Position numbers and translations under genes: made by a program. The notes below the pieces were generated by a model that saw only the letters and a program-made list of their open reading frames with translations, was not told the DNA's origin and did no database searches. DNA of 64,000 bases. Source: Malania oleifera (Eukaryota; Streptophyta; Magnoliopsida; Santalales; Ximeniaceae). Below are positions 10,702 to 23,631 of the stretch, piece after piece (position 1 is the first letter of the stretch; each line of letters begins with the position of its first letter). The DNA lies in NCBI RefSeq assembly GCF_029873635.1, contig NC_080423.1, forward strand, positions 102,052,991-102,116,990, written 5' to 3'.

Positions 10702-12694
10702 TATAACGACCCTGACCCATCACGTGGCCCCGAAGTGCTACTTTAGTGACGTCAGTGCACCTGATACCTTATTCATCAAATATAAAACACACATACGCAG
10801 TGGAAATAAGATATAAAATCCTCAAATTACATTATCAAAGTTCTAACTATCTTTATACACAAATATATTCATTTTCAAATAATTACATCCCATAAAACTA
10901 AACAAAAATAAAATCTCTATCTACACACTACCTACATAAAATTTACACCACTAGCCTGACTCCTCTAGCCTGTTAGACCCGATCTCTAGGATTTCCCTGA
11001 AAAGACAGTTTATAAAGTAGGGGTGAGGCACAACTCAGTAAGGGAAAGGCTAAATTAATGTCAGTGTGTGGCCAACATGCATTTAGTGTACAGAAAATAA
11101 CCAGTTCACTAAGTAGATAAACACATTTGTGAAAACATTCTTATTCTACACTCACACACACAATTAGCCGAGGATAGGGAAGATTACCCGCCCATACAAG
11201 TAGCTTCCCTCTGCTCTAGTACCATTACTGCTACCAGGGCACTCACCTTTCTCAGTAAGCCCTCGAAGTTATCTTATTAATTAACCGTATTCACATGAAT
11301 TAACAGATATGCATATAAAACTCTCCCAATGACAAACACGCCATTTACTTCCCCATGGCACGGGTTGTGCGGCCCGAAAACTGGACTATTGTCGTGGGGG
11401 ATCCACCCAAACAATAGTCATTTGTACTTTTCACTAACATAATTCGCAGGTCTATGCAGCTCCAACCACTGGTCCGATTACCCTCACCCAGGGGGTGCAT
11501 TCACCTCACATAGGCAAATCGGACAAGGCCACCCTACACCTCTCAGCACTAGTGTGGGCGCACATGGCCACATAGCAAATCTCTAGCAATGGTACCGTAG
11601 TCACAATACACTAGTCTCCAGGGTTCCTAAAGCATATCATGCAATTTAGATAATAGAAATCATCATTTAAAACATTAATTCATATATATTCTCTGTTATT
11701 CCAAAACCTGGCCCCCCGCCACAAAATACAACCGAACTCAAAGTCATTTAAACAAAACCCTAGTCTTCGGCCATCAAATCAAAGTCCTGCATTTTTCACA
11801 AGCAGTTCCAGTATTTTTCACAACCATTCCAGTATTTCTCAAACAATCCAGTATTTCAAAATCCCAAATCCAGATATACAATAATCCATACAAATTAAAT
11901 CATCCACCACACAATTTTCCACATTTTAACATATTCATATAAACAAATAAGCTTCCCATCATTCATTTTATTCAAAAATACCATACCACATATCCTAAGT
12001 TTGTAAAATCCATTTCGAACGGTTGGTTTTCAAAATAGCCTTGAAATTCCCAAATGAATAAATAAATAAATAAATTTATATAAACATAACAATTAAATTG
12101 ATTCAAGTTTCATAAAATTACTGACTTAACTTAATCCCCTTACCTGATTCCTAAAAAGGCCCGATAACACCCCGACCTACGCCCTAGGTGTTCAAAAACC
12201 CATGAGCCCTGAAATTCAAATTTCACCATATCATTCGTCACAATCCCTAGAGTAATTTTCCCTAAAATTTCCCTAAGTTATGAATACCCTAAATAGCCAT
12301 ATAAAACCCTAAATTATCAAACTTATCCCCAATTTAGGATTACTACCCCGGAGCTCCAATTCGAAAACCCACTTCAGCTAGGTTGTAGAGAATCTTCCCA
12401 CGAATCTCCTGACAATTTTCGTTCGTTGATGGGACTTATAGTTTAAGAGAAATTGAGGTAAGTTTGAGATTTGACATTACCCTAGGAGATATGCTTACGT
12501 CGCTTCCACGGTAGATTCACTCTGGTAGAAATGTTGGTGGCGACGAGCAAAACCTAACGATATTTACGAATTTCCAATTGGCCGAATATTTGAGACAAGA
12601 TGGAGGAGAGTGGGAGAGAGGAGACAAGGAGTGAACGAAGGAGGCGCTACTGCCTTTTTTGCGCCTGAAGCATTCTCAAATCCTTTAGATTATG

Positions 12695-12742
<48 letters not shown>

Positions 12743-12872
12743 TTATAATATTATATTATTATTATTATATTATATTATTTAATAAATACTAATTAATTAA
12801 TTTTATTATTTTTAATTTAATTAATTAATTAATTAATTAATTAATTTTTTAATTTTTTTTAGGATCACTATA
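10702..12872 (-). repeat. 5' LTR of element A
   Basis: 2,171 bp from TATAACGACCC to GGATCACTATA, followed at 12873 by the duplicated GGAAA. It pairs with 198-4257. It holds a TA microsatellite (about 12697-12740) and long ATTA-rich runs (about 12745-12860) at the U3 end. A 60-codon open frame at 12610-12792 is TA-repeat text and not a gene. Confidence 0.93.
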
Positions 12873-13054
12873 GGAAATGCAGATAATGATGGGTTATTAT
12901 GGATTATAAATAGAAATAGTAAACTCTACTATTATTTGTTTGATTGAGAATCATAGTTATGTTTTTTCGTTGCGTATATTTGAATGTATTTATGGATTAT
13001 CAGGATTTTCAAGAATAACGCACCGGACTGGGTTTAAGGGTTCAGGGTGTTACA
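12873..13054 (+). mobile_element. Plus-strand Ty3-type LTR (B), end piece
   Basis: Continuation of 1-197 beyond element A. It begins with the duplicated GGAAA and ends GGGTGTTACA at 13054. It matches the end of the H LTR (GCGTTACA at 61644), including the CGCACCGGACTGGG-like block. The next bases contain no primer site, so this is a 3' or solo LTR end. Confidence 0.7.
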
Positions 13055-13652
13055 GGGTCACTATCTAATACAATGACGAAATAAAAATAAAAATAAAAAT
13101 AAAAATAAAAATAAAACTCATGTTGAAAAGCACCGATGTGCAAGTTTGAGTCTAATTTTTTGTCACTTCCAATAGTATTGCAAACCTATAAATAGTTAGG
13201 GCATCAATTCAAGGCCTTTTCGTACAATCTATACCCTTGTTTATGATGTCACTTATTTATTCTTGTGAATACCATTTTAAATAATAATTTTGTTAAAAAT
13301 TACACTATTATTTCTTATATTTTTTATTCTTCGTAGTAAATAAAAAATAAAAAAATATTAAATTAAGTTATATATATATATATATATATATTATTTGTAA
13401 TATGTTAAATGTGATGAATGTGCAATGCATGTGCCCATAACTAGTTATGTTAAAAAAAACTACCACCAAACCCAAATCAACAACAATATAATATACATAA
13501 CTATCATTAAACTAAAGCAAGCCCATACAATAAAAACAAACCAAATTGGGAGCCCAACTAAATTTTAAACCCAATGGCAAGAACAAATGCACATTTTTTT
13601 TTTTTTTTCAATAACTTGGGTACTCCAGCCACCATCGCGCTATTTTGGACAT
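13055..13652. other. Host spacer, no gene seen
   Basis: AT-rich unique-looking DNA between LTR B and element C. It has an AAATAA-type microsatellite (about 13077-13117), a TA run (about 13369-13390) and a T run at 13597-13608. Joined across C and D, it continues at 35054: the empty site would read GGACATTATGGTGTAGCACC. No coding signal. Confidence 0.6.
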
Positions 13653-14776
13653 TATGGTGTAACGCCATGATCTGCCATGTGGACTCAGATTGCTACTTTA
13701 ATGAAGTCTGTGTACCTGATACCAAACTCATCATATAAAATGCAGCGAAAATGAAAAATACAATCTCCAAAAATCCATTATAAGAGTTCTATACTACCTT
13801 TATACACACAAGGTTCCACAATCCTTAATACAAACCAACGTACTATACTTATACAAAAACCAGTTCAAACTACACTCACCACATACAAAAAAACTATACT
13901 ACTGTCTTAGCCCCTCTAGCCTGGTAAGAACGTTTCCCGAAATTTCCTGAAAAGATAGTTTGTAAAGTATGGGTGAGGCACAGCTCAGTAAGGGAAAGAT
14001 TAAGTTAATGTCAGTGTGTGGCCAACATGCATTTAGTGTACAAAAAATAACCAGTTCATTAAATAGATAAATATATTTATGAAATCATTCTTATTTTATA
14101 CTCACACACACAATTAGCCGAGGATACGGAAGATTACCCACTCATACAAGTAGCTTCCCTCAGCTCTGGTATGATTACTTCTAGTAGTACTCACATTTCT
14201 CAATAAGCCCTCGAAGTTATCTTATTAATTAACTGTATTCACATAAATTAACATATATACATATAAGACACTCCCTGTGACAAACACGTCATTTACTTTC
14301 CCATGACATGGGTTGTGCGGCCCGAAGGCTGGACTAATGTCCTGGGGGGTCCACCCAGACAATAGTCATTTGTACTCTCCGCTAACATACTCCGTGAGTA
14401 AATGCAGCTCCACCTGCTAGTCCGATTGCCCTCACCTAAGGGGGGTATATTCTCCTCACGTAGGCAAATCGGACAAGCCCACCCTACACCTCTCAGCACA
14501 GGTGTTGGCGCACATGACCACAAAACAAATCACTAGCAATGGTATTGTGCTGACAATACACTGGTCCCCAGGGTTCCTAAAGCATATCATGCAATTTAGA
14601 TAATAAAAAACACCATTTAAAATATTAATTCACATATATTTCATGTTATTCCGAAAACCTGGCCCCTGGCCACAAAATACAATCCGGTTCACAGCCATTT
14701 AAGCAAAACCCCAGCCCTCGGCCATCATATCAAATTCCTGCATTATTCATAAGCAGTTCCAGTATTTTTTGCAAAC

Positions 14777-15094
14777 TGTAAGAACCCGAAAAACATAAAA
14801 GGAATTTCTACAGATTTCGTTGACGAAGCCAAATTTCGTAGACGAAGGCAGTAGACTTTTCGTCGACGAAATTCAGAGGTTCGTCAACGAAGAGAAGCCA
14901 AGAGGTCTGGAAAAGTTTAAATATCAAACTTCATCGACGAGGCTGTCGACATTCGCGACGAAATCCTTGACTTTTCATCGACGAAGGTACTTTTAGTCGA
15001 CGAAAACCGGGCGGGTCAAAGGGGGTATAAAAGGAAAATTACTTTTCTTCTTCACTAAGTTTCTCTACACTCTCTCTCTACTTTCGCTCTCTCT

Positions 15095-15141
<47 letters not shown>

Positions 15142-16809
15142 AGATTTCCTAGTCAGTCGTTAATAGAATCGAAAATCTGAGGTTACCACAAGGATCGTGG
15201 AGGGATTCTCTACAACTTCTGTGGATCAGAATCTCGGTTCGAGCGTTTTCAGGTTTCGGGCCAAAATCGAGGTAAGGCTCGGTTTTCGTTTCTGATTCGG
15301 TATATGTGTAGCATTATGGATTATAAGCATGTTTAGTATTGTGATTTGTAGATTTCGGAGTCTCGGTTTGTAGTTTTGAGGGTCGTAGAGTTCGTGGTTT
15401 GGTTTCGGGTTGAGGTAAGGGGATTCTGTTTATATCAATTCATTTTCGAAATCAGGATCGGTAAGCTTGTGGGCTACGATCATATGTATGTTTTGACAAC
15501 TTATTTGGGGGAATCTATCGGGTAAAAACACGGGATTTTATGGTTATAGTTTTCGGGAAAATTAGAGGATTTCGGGTATCATCTCTTATTTGATTTGAAA
15601 ACCGTTTATGTTATTTAAACTGTATTATTGAGGTGACCGTAATCCATATTTGCATAAACTGTATACTTGAAATTGTAAACGATATGATTTGCCGTAAACC
15701 AAATAAGTGTGGTACGTGTGTATGTATGTAATGTTCCAGGTATTTGTTAAAAACAGCTATGTGGCGGCTTATTACGGTACGCTGAAATGTATAGGGATGT
15801 GAGTTCCAAAGTGATTCCAGGTTTTGTGAAAATCGGCTAGGGGCGGCTAACTACCGTACGCTGTGCCCTGTAACGGCTAACTACCGTGGGCAAGAGTGGT
15901 CGGCTCCATATCCGGGGTGCGAAATATCACCAGTATGATTCGGTTGGTCCCTAAATGTAGCAACGGACCACAGTGGGCCTAGGTTGACGCAATGTAGTTT
16001 GCACATGGTAACGTAATCGGGGTTAGACTAGGTGACCTTGTGTAGTTGCATATGTAGCAATGGATTCACTATTGGGCCTGAGTCGGAAACCTTCGTAGTT
16101 TAATGTGTTGGAACGTAACCGCTGTGAGACTAGGTGACTTGTGCAGTTGTGAGTAGTGTGACGACACTGACCATATGTATGTATGTAGGTAATTGAGTAT
16201 CGTATGAACTGGAATGGATTTTGTGGAAATACTAGAACTGTATGGAATTGTATGGAAATGTATGGAACTTGTTTTGAAACAGTACGTATGTGTTTCAAAC
16301 TGTATCGTATGTATGTGTTATGACGTATGAAAATGACACTGGTATGCCACACACTGATATAACTTGTTTTCTCCCTTACTGAGAGGTGTCTCACCCCGAA
16401 TATATACAAATGTTTTTCAGGTCCTTCAGGTAGCCGAAACTAGCATCCTAGCATCTGGAAATGGGGGGTGTGTTTAGCTACTGTTAGCACCTGATAGGTA
16501 CGAATTTTGTAATCGGGTTGTTCTGATGGATTTTGTAGACACCCGTGGTATGTATAGTATTTGTAGGTATGTTTAACCCTGTATGGTATAGACTCTGGTA
16601 TGGTACAGTTTGATGTAAAGAAAGACCGTATTCCGCTATGTATATTGATGAGTATGGACATGTATTGTATGTATGTATATAGGGCATCCGTTACCCCACG
16701 GGGTCGGACCCTCTTGTATATAGTATCATGTATGTTTTATATTGATACAGAGACATATTAGGTTACTTAATTCACCCCTGGGTCCCATTTCAGGGTTCGA
16801 GGTGTGACA
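14777..16809 (+). mobile_element. Solo LTR of the D family inside the C 3' LTR
   Basis: 2,033 bp, TGTAAGAACCCGAA to GAGGTGTGACA, flanked by CAAAC at 14772-14776 and 16810-16814. In reverse complement it matches the D LTRs at 25728-27771 and 33016-35048; the latter has the same 2,033-bp length. On the plus strand it shows a GTCGAC array (14816-15006), TATAAAAGG at 15026-15034 and a CT microsatellite (about 15099-15140). The direct repeats and lack of any internal region show recombination between two LTRs of a former element. Confidence 0.93.
14816..15034 (+). promoter_or_regulatory. D-family U3: GTCGAC palindrome array and TATA box
   Basis: About nine words of the type TTCGTCGACGAA or TTCATCGACGAA lie at 14816-15006, directly before GGGTATAAAAGG. 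The same array is seen in reverse in the D LTRs (27508-27705 and 34788-34980). Confidence 0.65.
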
Positions 16810-17834
16810 CAAACAGTCTCAAATCCAGTTAATCAATAAATCCTACCAAATAATCATCGGTCACACAATTTTAAAATTTAAATATAACCATATAACAACC
16901 AAACTTTCCACCATTCGTTTCTATTCAAAATACCATACCATATATCCTAAGTTTACAAAATCCATTTCGAATGGTTAGTTTTCGAAATAACCTATATGTA
17001 TATATAAATTTAATCGGTTTAAATTAAATAAAATTTCTGACATAACTTAATCCCCTTACCTGATTCCTAAAAAGCCCGATAAAATCCTGACCTAGACCCC
17101 ACGACATTCAAAGCCCCTGAAACCCTGAAATTTAAACTTCATCATATTATTCGTCACAATCCTTAGAGTAAATTTCTCTTAAATTTCCCTACGTTCTGAA
17201 TACCCTAAATGGTATATTTAAAACCTAAATTGTTAAACTTACTCTCGATTTAGGATTGGTGCCCCAAAGCTCCAACTCGAAAACTCGCTTTAGTTAGATT
17301 GTAGAGAATCTCCCCACAAATTTTTGACAATTTCCGTTCATTAATTGGGTTTAAGATTTAAGAAAAATTGAGGTAAGTGTGAAAATTGGCCTTACCCCAG
17401 GAGATATACCTACGCCACTCTCACGACAAATCCGCTCTAATAGGAATGTCAATGGCGAAGGTAGGAATCTAATGGTATCTTTGGATTTCCGATCAGCCGA
17501 ATATTAGGGAAGAAATTGAGGAGAGTGAGAGAGAAGACGAGGAGAGATGAGAGAGTGAGACAGAGAGATATAGAGAGTGAGAGTTATAGAGAGGGGGCGT
17601 ACCTGTTGCAGGATTGAAATTCAATCCTTCCTAATTCTTTGATTTGTTATATATATATATATACTTTATTATATTATAATATAATAATATATTATATTAT
17701 ATTATATTAATATATTAATATATTATATTATTTAATTAATAATAATTAATATTTAAAAATAAAAATGAATTAATTACTTTTTAAATTTTAATTTTTTTTT
17801 CATTTTCATGCTTATTATTTTTGGAGTCATTACA

Positions 17835-17871
17835 TTCTCCCCTCCTTATAAAAATTTCATACTCGAAATTT
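17835..17871 (-). other. Polypurine tract of C with adjacent hairpin
   Basis: Plus-strand TTCTCCCCTCCTT (17835-17847) is a purine run on the minus strand. The inverted repeat AAATTTCA/CGAAATTT follows at 17852-17871, with one mismatch relative to A and F. Confidence 0.8.
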
Positions 17872-19038
17872 GTTGAATTCAACCTCAAGTAAAATTTATC
17901 ATTAAGCTAACAAGTTTGAGTTAATCTTGTAAACAACTCTATTAGAACAGGTAACTAACATATATTGAGGGAATTATACATTTCGTCCTAATACACCTTG
18001 CATCAACACCAACACATAGAACTTCAATTCCATCTTAAGTCTTCCAAAACTCTAACATCAACATTTCTTGTTTAGCATATAATTGATGCTTTTATAATGT
18101 TTGTAAAATGAATCAGAAATGTTGTTCATGCTCCTTTTGAGTCTTTGAATACCCCAAAAATCATCCATAAAAATTATATTAAGTTAATCCAAGTATGGTT
18201 GAATAACTTGATTCATTATATCTATGAAAATGCAAGGTGCATTGGTTAGCCCAATTGATAACATCATAAACTTATAGCTACCTTTTTGTGTACTCAATTC
18301 TGTCTTTGGGATGTGTAATTCCCAATTCTTAATTGGTGAAAATGAGATTGCAAATTAATCTTCAAAAATTTTGGGATTTTACCAATTAATCAAATAATTC
18401 ACTAATCCCTAAAAGTCGATTCCAATTCCTAATGTAACATGATTCAACTTCCAATGATTATTGCATAGCCTCGAGGTCCCATTATGGTTCTTAGTGAATA
18501 ACATAGGTGCAACCTATGATGATATACTAGATCGAACAAATTCCTTGTCGAAAAAATCTTCTAGTTGCACCCTAAGTTGCCTTAGTTCAATTAGTGTCAT
18601 TCTATATAAAGCAGACATAGGCTCCGTTCCTAGCACCAAATCAATATTAACTTCAATCTCCTTTTGGGAGTAACCCTGATAAATCATCTGGGAAGAACAT
18701 CTGAAAATTCATCACCTATGGGTAAAGAAGTTTTGGATTCGTTAACTTATATGCTTCTTTCATTGCTGCTATAAACCCAAGACATGTGCCCAAATTCTAC
18801 CATTTCACAAGCACTCCAAATGTCAAATATGAAAGCTTGTTAGTTAGAAGGAAACCATCACTCCATTTGAATCTCCGAATACTACTTCCTTTCGAAAACA
18901 ATCAACTAGATGTATGATCAATAATTGATAACCACCAATGGTTAACCTCATTTTAAATAGAGAACTTGCAATGATGACTCATACTTATCAAGGTTCATCC
19001 CTGCTGAGGCATCCCAGACTAGGATGTGTAATCATTAG
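17872..19038 (-). pseudogene. Diverged Ty3-type pol fragment inside C
   Basis: The minus strand holds heavily decayed protease/RT linker and RT text: remnants resembling a CFRKEVVF motif near 18890, the SKAPYRMxxxELxxL-like region near 18590-18620, and an RT core around 18200-18480. There is no long minus-strand frame. It is much more AT-rich and diverged than the A, D or F pol, so it is either very old or from another lineage. The 70-codon plus-strand frame at 18461-18673 is a shadow of it. Integrase is absent. Confidence 0.5.
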
Positions 19039-20954
19039 TGTAGAGACCCGAAGGAATTATATTAATTAAAGAATAAAAGAAAAAACAAAGGAAATTGTAA
19101 AGGGGGGTCACAGCGACGAAGTGGCTTATTGGGATCGTCAATGGGGACACGTGTCTCATTGACGAGGAGATACCGAGAGGCTATTTTTAGCTCTAAATTT
19201 CGTTGACGAGGAATAAGCGCTCATTGACGAACTTCCTTTGTGGTCTCATTGACGAAATGACGTGTCTCATCGATGAAGGCCAGTGTATAAATAGCTTAAA
19301 CTCAAATTTTCTACAAAATTACGCATAGAAAACCCTTTCTCTCTCTCTTGTTTGTCGCGTCCCCCTTCTCTCTAAGATTTTGGGCCGTGTTTTTACCGGT
19401 TCGACGATCTGAAGCCACTATGGCACTCCTAGGAAAATTCTCTTGAAGTCTGCTGGAGTGGATCGTTGGTGGGGTTGACTTGAATTCCATCCCAAATGTA
19501 AGGTAAAGCTTTTTATTTAGTATTTGAATTTTCTATAGTTGTAGGAAATGTAGTACTCAAAGAAATACTAAAATTTTGTTCAGGGAGATATTATTTTCAG
19601 GGTGTTAAACGGAGAACCCTGCGGGTGCAGGACTAGACATTGTAGGGGCATTTCAGTAGTTAGGTAAGGGAAATATGCTATGTTAGGAATTTTAGAAAAT
19701 TTATCAGAAGATTTTATATGTATTAGTATTATCATTCAGTTTTCCATAATTTTATTATTATTATATCAGGAGATGCAAATTTTAAAGCATGAGATTTAAT
19801 TACTCTATTGTGTGACATAAGTTTATTACAGTTTAGTATAGTATTTATGCAGTTTTGCAAATATCATGTTTTACAGCTTATTAGCAGGAAAATATTGATA
19901 TTAGTTTTCAGAAATATGATTTAAAGTATTATTCAGTATACCATGACTTAAAATCCATAACACTCAGTTATTTAGTTTATTCAGCTATTCAGTTAGAAAA
20001 TCAGATTAGGCAAAGCAGGTTAAAGATGTTATGGTTATTTCTATATCATGGTAAAAATAGTAAGATAAATATATATATCAGTACTAAATAGTATCAGACC
20101 CTGTGGAGATATTCAGTCAGATTCAGACTGCAGAGCACGGTACCGTTGCTATTTCAGATTAGAGTGCAACCACATATCTCAGATAGTGTATGGATTCTGT
20201 CTAACCACACTAGGAGAGATTGCAGTCTCCCTAGAAAGCTAGGTTGAGGTGGACGAGATAGAGTAGGAGTATGCCCAGAGAGACTGCAGTGGGCCAGATG
20301 GTTGATAGAGATATGGATTGACTTGCCTAGTAGGCCAACCAGAGTAAGTTCCATCTATAGGCTGCACAATAGCAACAGCAATTTTATTATAGTATTAGAA
20401 TTATGTGTGATTAGAAAACTCAGATATCCAGTTATATTTTAAGCTATAATAAACGTGGCCTATACAGTATACTAAACTAGCAGTTTTACAGTCTCAAGTA
20501 CTATAATAGTAGATTTAAATGTGTAACTCAGTAGCCACACACTAGTAATAACATATTTCTTCTTACTGAGCGTTGTCTCATCCCAGTAACTTAATATTTT
20601 TCAGGTGAACCAGTTAGGTGAGCAGATCAGACTCGCGGATAGAGGAGTTCTTGTGCTGCCCTTTCTGGAATGGTAGATGTTTTTGTGGTGTCAGTGGGTT
20701 GGGGGTAGATCTCAGGGTTTTGATGGCGCCACTAGGTTTTTTGTGATAAATATTTTGGGACTTTTTAGATTTCTGGTATTGTATATAGTTGTTTACAGTT
20801 TCATATTTACCGTTGCTTAGGAATGTATTGTGTACAAAATTTTCCTCAGTGCTCCTTTGGGCCTGAGATGTTTTCAGTAGTATTATAGACAGATTTGCTA
20901 TATGTTTTAAATATATTAAGGGAAAAAAATGGTATATAGTAGTAGGTCGTTACA
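19039..20954 (+). mobile_element. Solo LTR K2 inside element C
   Basis: 1,916 bp, TGTAGAGACCCG to GGTCGTTACA, flanked by ATTAG at 19034-19038 and 20955-20959. It is the same family as solo LTR 6262-8614 but lacks the 22-bp satellite. The promoter layout is alike: GTCGAC-derived words at 19112-19277, then TATAAATAG at 19286-19294. Many palindromes here have decayed to CATTGACGA forms. No coding domain. Confidence 0.93.
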
Positions 20955-21984
20955 ATTAGTCTGTCAGATCAAATGTATAAAAGGCACTTCAAACTCTCAT
21001 CATAACTTTGTAATTCATTTGAGTAAAAATTATATGAACTCCTAAATATTCCCTGGAATTCTAGTCACCCAATTTATTTTCAATGCCAAACCAATACATA
21101 GGCTTACACCTTTAAATCAGGGTGAAATATCATTTTCCTACCAAATTGGTTTCCTAAATTTTTCTTACTTCCAACAGTTTTAAGATTCCACTTCTAGCCT
21201 ATGTTGGCAACTGTTGATTATCAAAATATAGTTGGAAGATATCCTCAATTAAAAACAAGGATTGCAATTATGGCAAGTCCAAGTCCTGGTATACTGATCC
21301 AAGCCAACCTTGATCTTGTTCCAACAACTAGACAAATATGCAATAAACACGTGTCTTGATTTTTGGTACAGAATACAATACTAATGAAATTGTTTAGTCA
21401 GCTATGATCAGTGATTGGACATTGTCTGGCAGCATAAATCTTGTGTGAGATGGACCAAGAAAGAAAGGGTGATATTCAAAAGAGTTGCTAATGGTAGAAG
21501 GATCTAATCATGAAAATGGCTTCAAAAGCTACAATCAACTGCAGATCACCATATAAATCAAATCCTAACTGAACCAATGCCCAAGTAGTTAAATTGGTGT
21601 CTCATTGCCAAGTAGGATTCTCACAGGATGGAGCAAAAATATAAAGCTCCAGGTCCTAGCATGTATGGTTTTCCTTTTAAATAGCAGATTGCTAAAAGTC
21701 CGAGTATCATTATGATTTTTCTTCTACGTAAGTTGCTAAAGATGATTCTATTAAGTGTTATTTGGTTCACAGGATCCTTCAGAATACTTGCCAATTTGAT
21801 GCTCATGACATCTTGTTCTCCTAGTTGTTTCCATATTATGGTGATAACATCACTTCACAGGAAATAAAGAATTTCCCCAAAATATAGGAGTGCAATTGTT
21901 GCCCACTTAGTATCTTACATTCGTATGGGCATCTTAATTTTAGGATTAAATTGTCCCCGCCGACTTATGGAAATATGAAAATAT
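20955..21984. other. About 1 kb of unassigned DNA inside C
   Basis: AT-rich text with no recognisable retroelement domain on either strand and no long frame. It lies where pol should be. The 61-codon minus frame at 21621-21806 has no motif I know. It may be part of the older pol fragment, a captured host piece or another decayed insertion. Confidence 0.4.
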
Positions 21985-22206
21985 GTAGTCAATGCACATT
22001 CTCATCGATCCATCTTTCTTTTTCACAAACAATACTGACGCTTTAGAAATCGGCGCTGTCCCCGGAACTAAATCAATAATAATCTCTACATCACAATCAG
22101 GAGCTCATCCCGACCGATCCTCGGAGAATACCTCAGAAAAATCCCTCACTATCGAAATATCCTCTAACCTCAACTCCCCTTCTAGTGACCCCCTCGGGGT
22201 GTCTAA
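21985..22206 (-). pseudogene. C protease/RT junction remnant
   Basis: The minus strand has the RT start ([10 protein letters not shown]-like, around 21992-22030) fused by an internal deletion to the upstream [23 protein letters not shown]-like linker (about 22060-22190). The [15 protein letters not shown] segment between them is gone. The protease active site is not found. In-frame stops are present. Confidence 0.65.
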
Positions 22207-23185
22207 TTACCTCCTCGATACTGATGTTGTGGAGATGGATAGTTCAATGTCGGGCGGCAGTCCTGCGTCATATGTCCAGCCCACCGCACTAATAGCAGAT
22301 AGGTCGTCATCCCTTGTACTCGCCCCAATGCATCTGATGGCATCTGAAATAGATAGGACGCTGTGAACTCCCTTAGTGGGCTTGAGATCCCATATCCTAT
22401 TGCTGGCCCAAAAAATGATCAAACCGTCTCCATGATCCCTGACTAGTGCTGGTTTGAAACTCCTGAGGCAAGGGCCTTTTCTTCTAGTTTGCAAGACTTT
22501 CCTCCTCTGAAATACTGGCCTCAACTGCCGTGGCCCTATCCACCGGTTCAGAGAAACTCTGAGTCAACAACACCACCACTTGTGCATGTATTTCCTGCCT
22601 CAAACCTCTCTCGAACATCCGATATTTCCTCGGCTCATCTGGGACCATATGAGGTGCAAAACGAGATAGCTTCACAAACTTGGCTGCATACTGTTGTACA
22701 ATCATGAGTCCCTGGCCAGATACATGAACATCTGAGCCTTCGCCTCTCAGGTGGTAGTAGGGGAGTATCTGTCGAAGAAGACCTACCTGATACGGTTCCA
22801 AGTAATAGATGTATGCGCTAGACACTGCTCCTTAACCATCTTCGCCGATCTCCACCACCTCTTCGCTTCCCCTAGCATACCACACCTTCTGCTCCTCCGT
22901 GCACTTTAGCACATCCAGCAGTTCCTCTATTTCCTGAACCCAATCTTTAGCAGTGACCGAGTTCACTTCTCCTACAAAGATCGGCATATTCGCCTAGGTA
23001 AACTACTAAAAAGTGCAGCCTCGACAAACCAGTGGCTGATCCCACCCTATAGAGTCCTTCTGGTTCTCCTTCCTAGCTTGCCACGCTATACTTTGCAGCA
23101 CTGCCGGAGCATCGTCATCATCCTCACTGGAAGTATCCACATGATTATCCCCTCCAGCTACGATGTTATTTCCCCTAGAATCCAT
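22207..23185 (-). pseudogene. C gag (retrotransposon gag domain)
   Basis: The start ATG is at 23183-23185 (MDSRG, as in A). The central capsid-like part (22484-22825) is clear: [20 protein letters not shown], then [17 protein letters not shown] and [10 protein letters not shown], all typical of plant Ty3 gag. A frame change occurs near 22510 and stops break 22825-23185. No zinc knuckle could be read. Gag would form the particle that packages element RNA. Confidence 0.8.
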
Positions 23186-23617
23186 CCCGAAGATAGGATA
23201 GAAACCGACTTAAAAAACTCCTCATTTATCCTAATTGAAGCAAGTATGAAATGAAGAGATTACTAATACATATGAATTCTCAGTTTAAAGATTCATTCCC
23301 CTAGTTCTGTCACAAAATTGACAAGATACCAGTCTCTAACATAACACTGATTCCACGGATGTACTCGACCACCCTAACATCCCAACCAAAATTTCCGAGC
23401 TCCAATCCCTCAACCCATAAACAAAACCATTGATGGATTTACCATGGTTTTCCTGAAATCGTCATCCCAGGAAAAACACAGAAAACCATCAAGGAACTTT
23501 GCCTCTAAGCTTACAAACCAAAACCCAACCTAATCTACCCACTTTCATTCTTGACCTATCTCAACCTATACTCTGGTAATTATCAACCATCAAAGTCTGA
23601 AGAACCTAGCAAACCTG

Positions 23618-23629
23618 GCTCTGATACCA
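23618..23629 (-). other. C primer binding site (initiator tRNA-Met)
   Basis: On the minus strand this reads TGGTATCAGAGC, the standard plant site, two bases from the edge of the 5' LTR at 23632. Confidence 0.92.
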
Positions 23630-23631
23630 CC

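Larger units (their letters stand above)
198..12872 (-). mobile_element. Ty3/gypsy chromovirus A (Tekay/Del-like), gag-less, holding two solo LTRs
   Basis: The element runs on the minus strand. Its 5' LTR is at 10702-12872 and its 3' LTR at 198-4257, and it is flanked by the direct repeat GGAAA at 193-197 and 12873-12877. Behind the 5' LTR lies an initiator tRNA-Met primer site (10688-10699); a polypurine tract lies beside the 3' LTR (4258-4270). The pol remnant has protease linker, reverse transcriptase, RNase H, integrase and a C-terminal chromodomain-like segment in the Ty3 order. Nearly all of gag and the protease active site are missing. Two later insertions lie inside, at 265-2163 and 6262-8614. 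Both LTR termini read TATA instead of TGTAA/TTACA, which fits decay of the ends. It is very probably immobile on its own. Confidence 0.93.
13658..17834 (-). repeat. 3' LTR of element C, interrupted by a solo LTR
   Basis: Starts TGTAACGCCATGATC at 13658 and ends GGAGTCATTACA at 17834. Without the insertion at 14777-16809 and its 5-bp duplication it is 2,139 bp, against 2,089 bp for the partner at 23632-25720. The insertion sits between matching text found uninterrupted at about 24747 in the partner. Confidence 0.92.
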
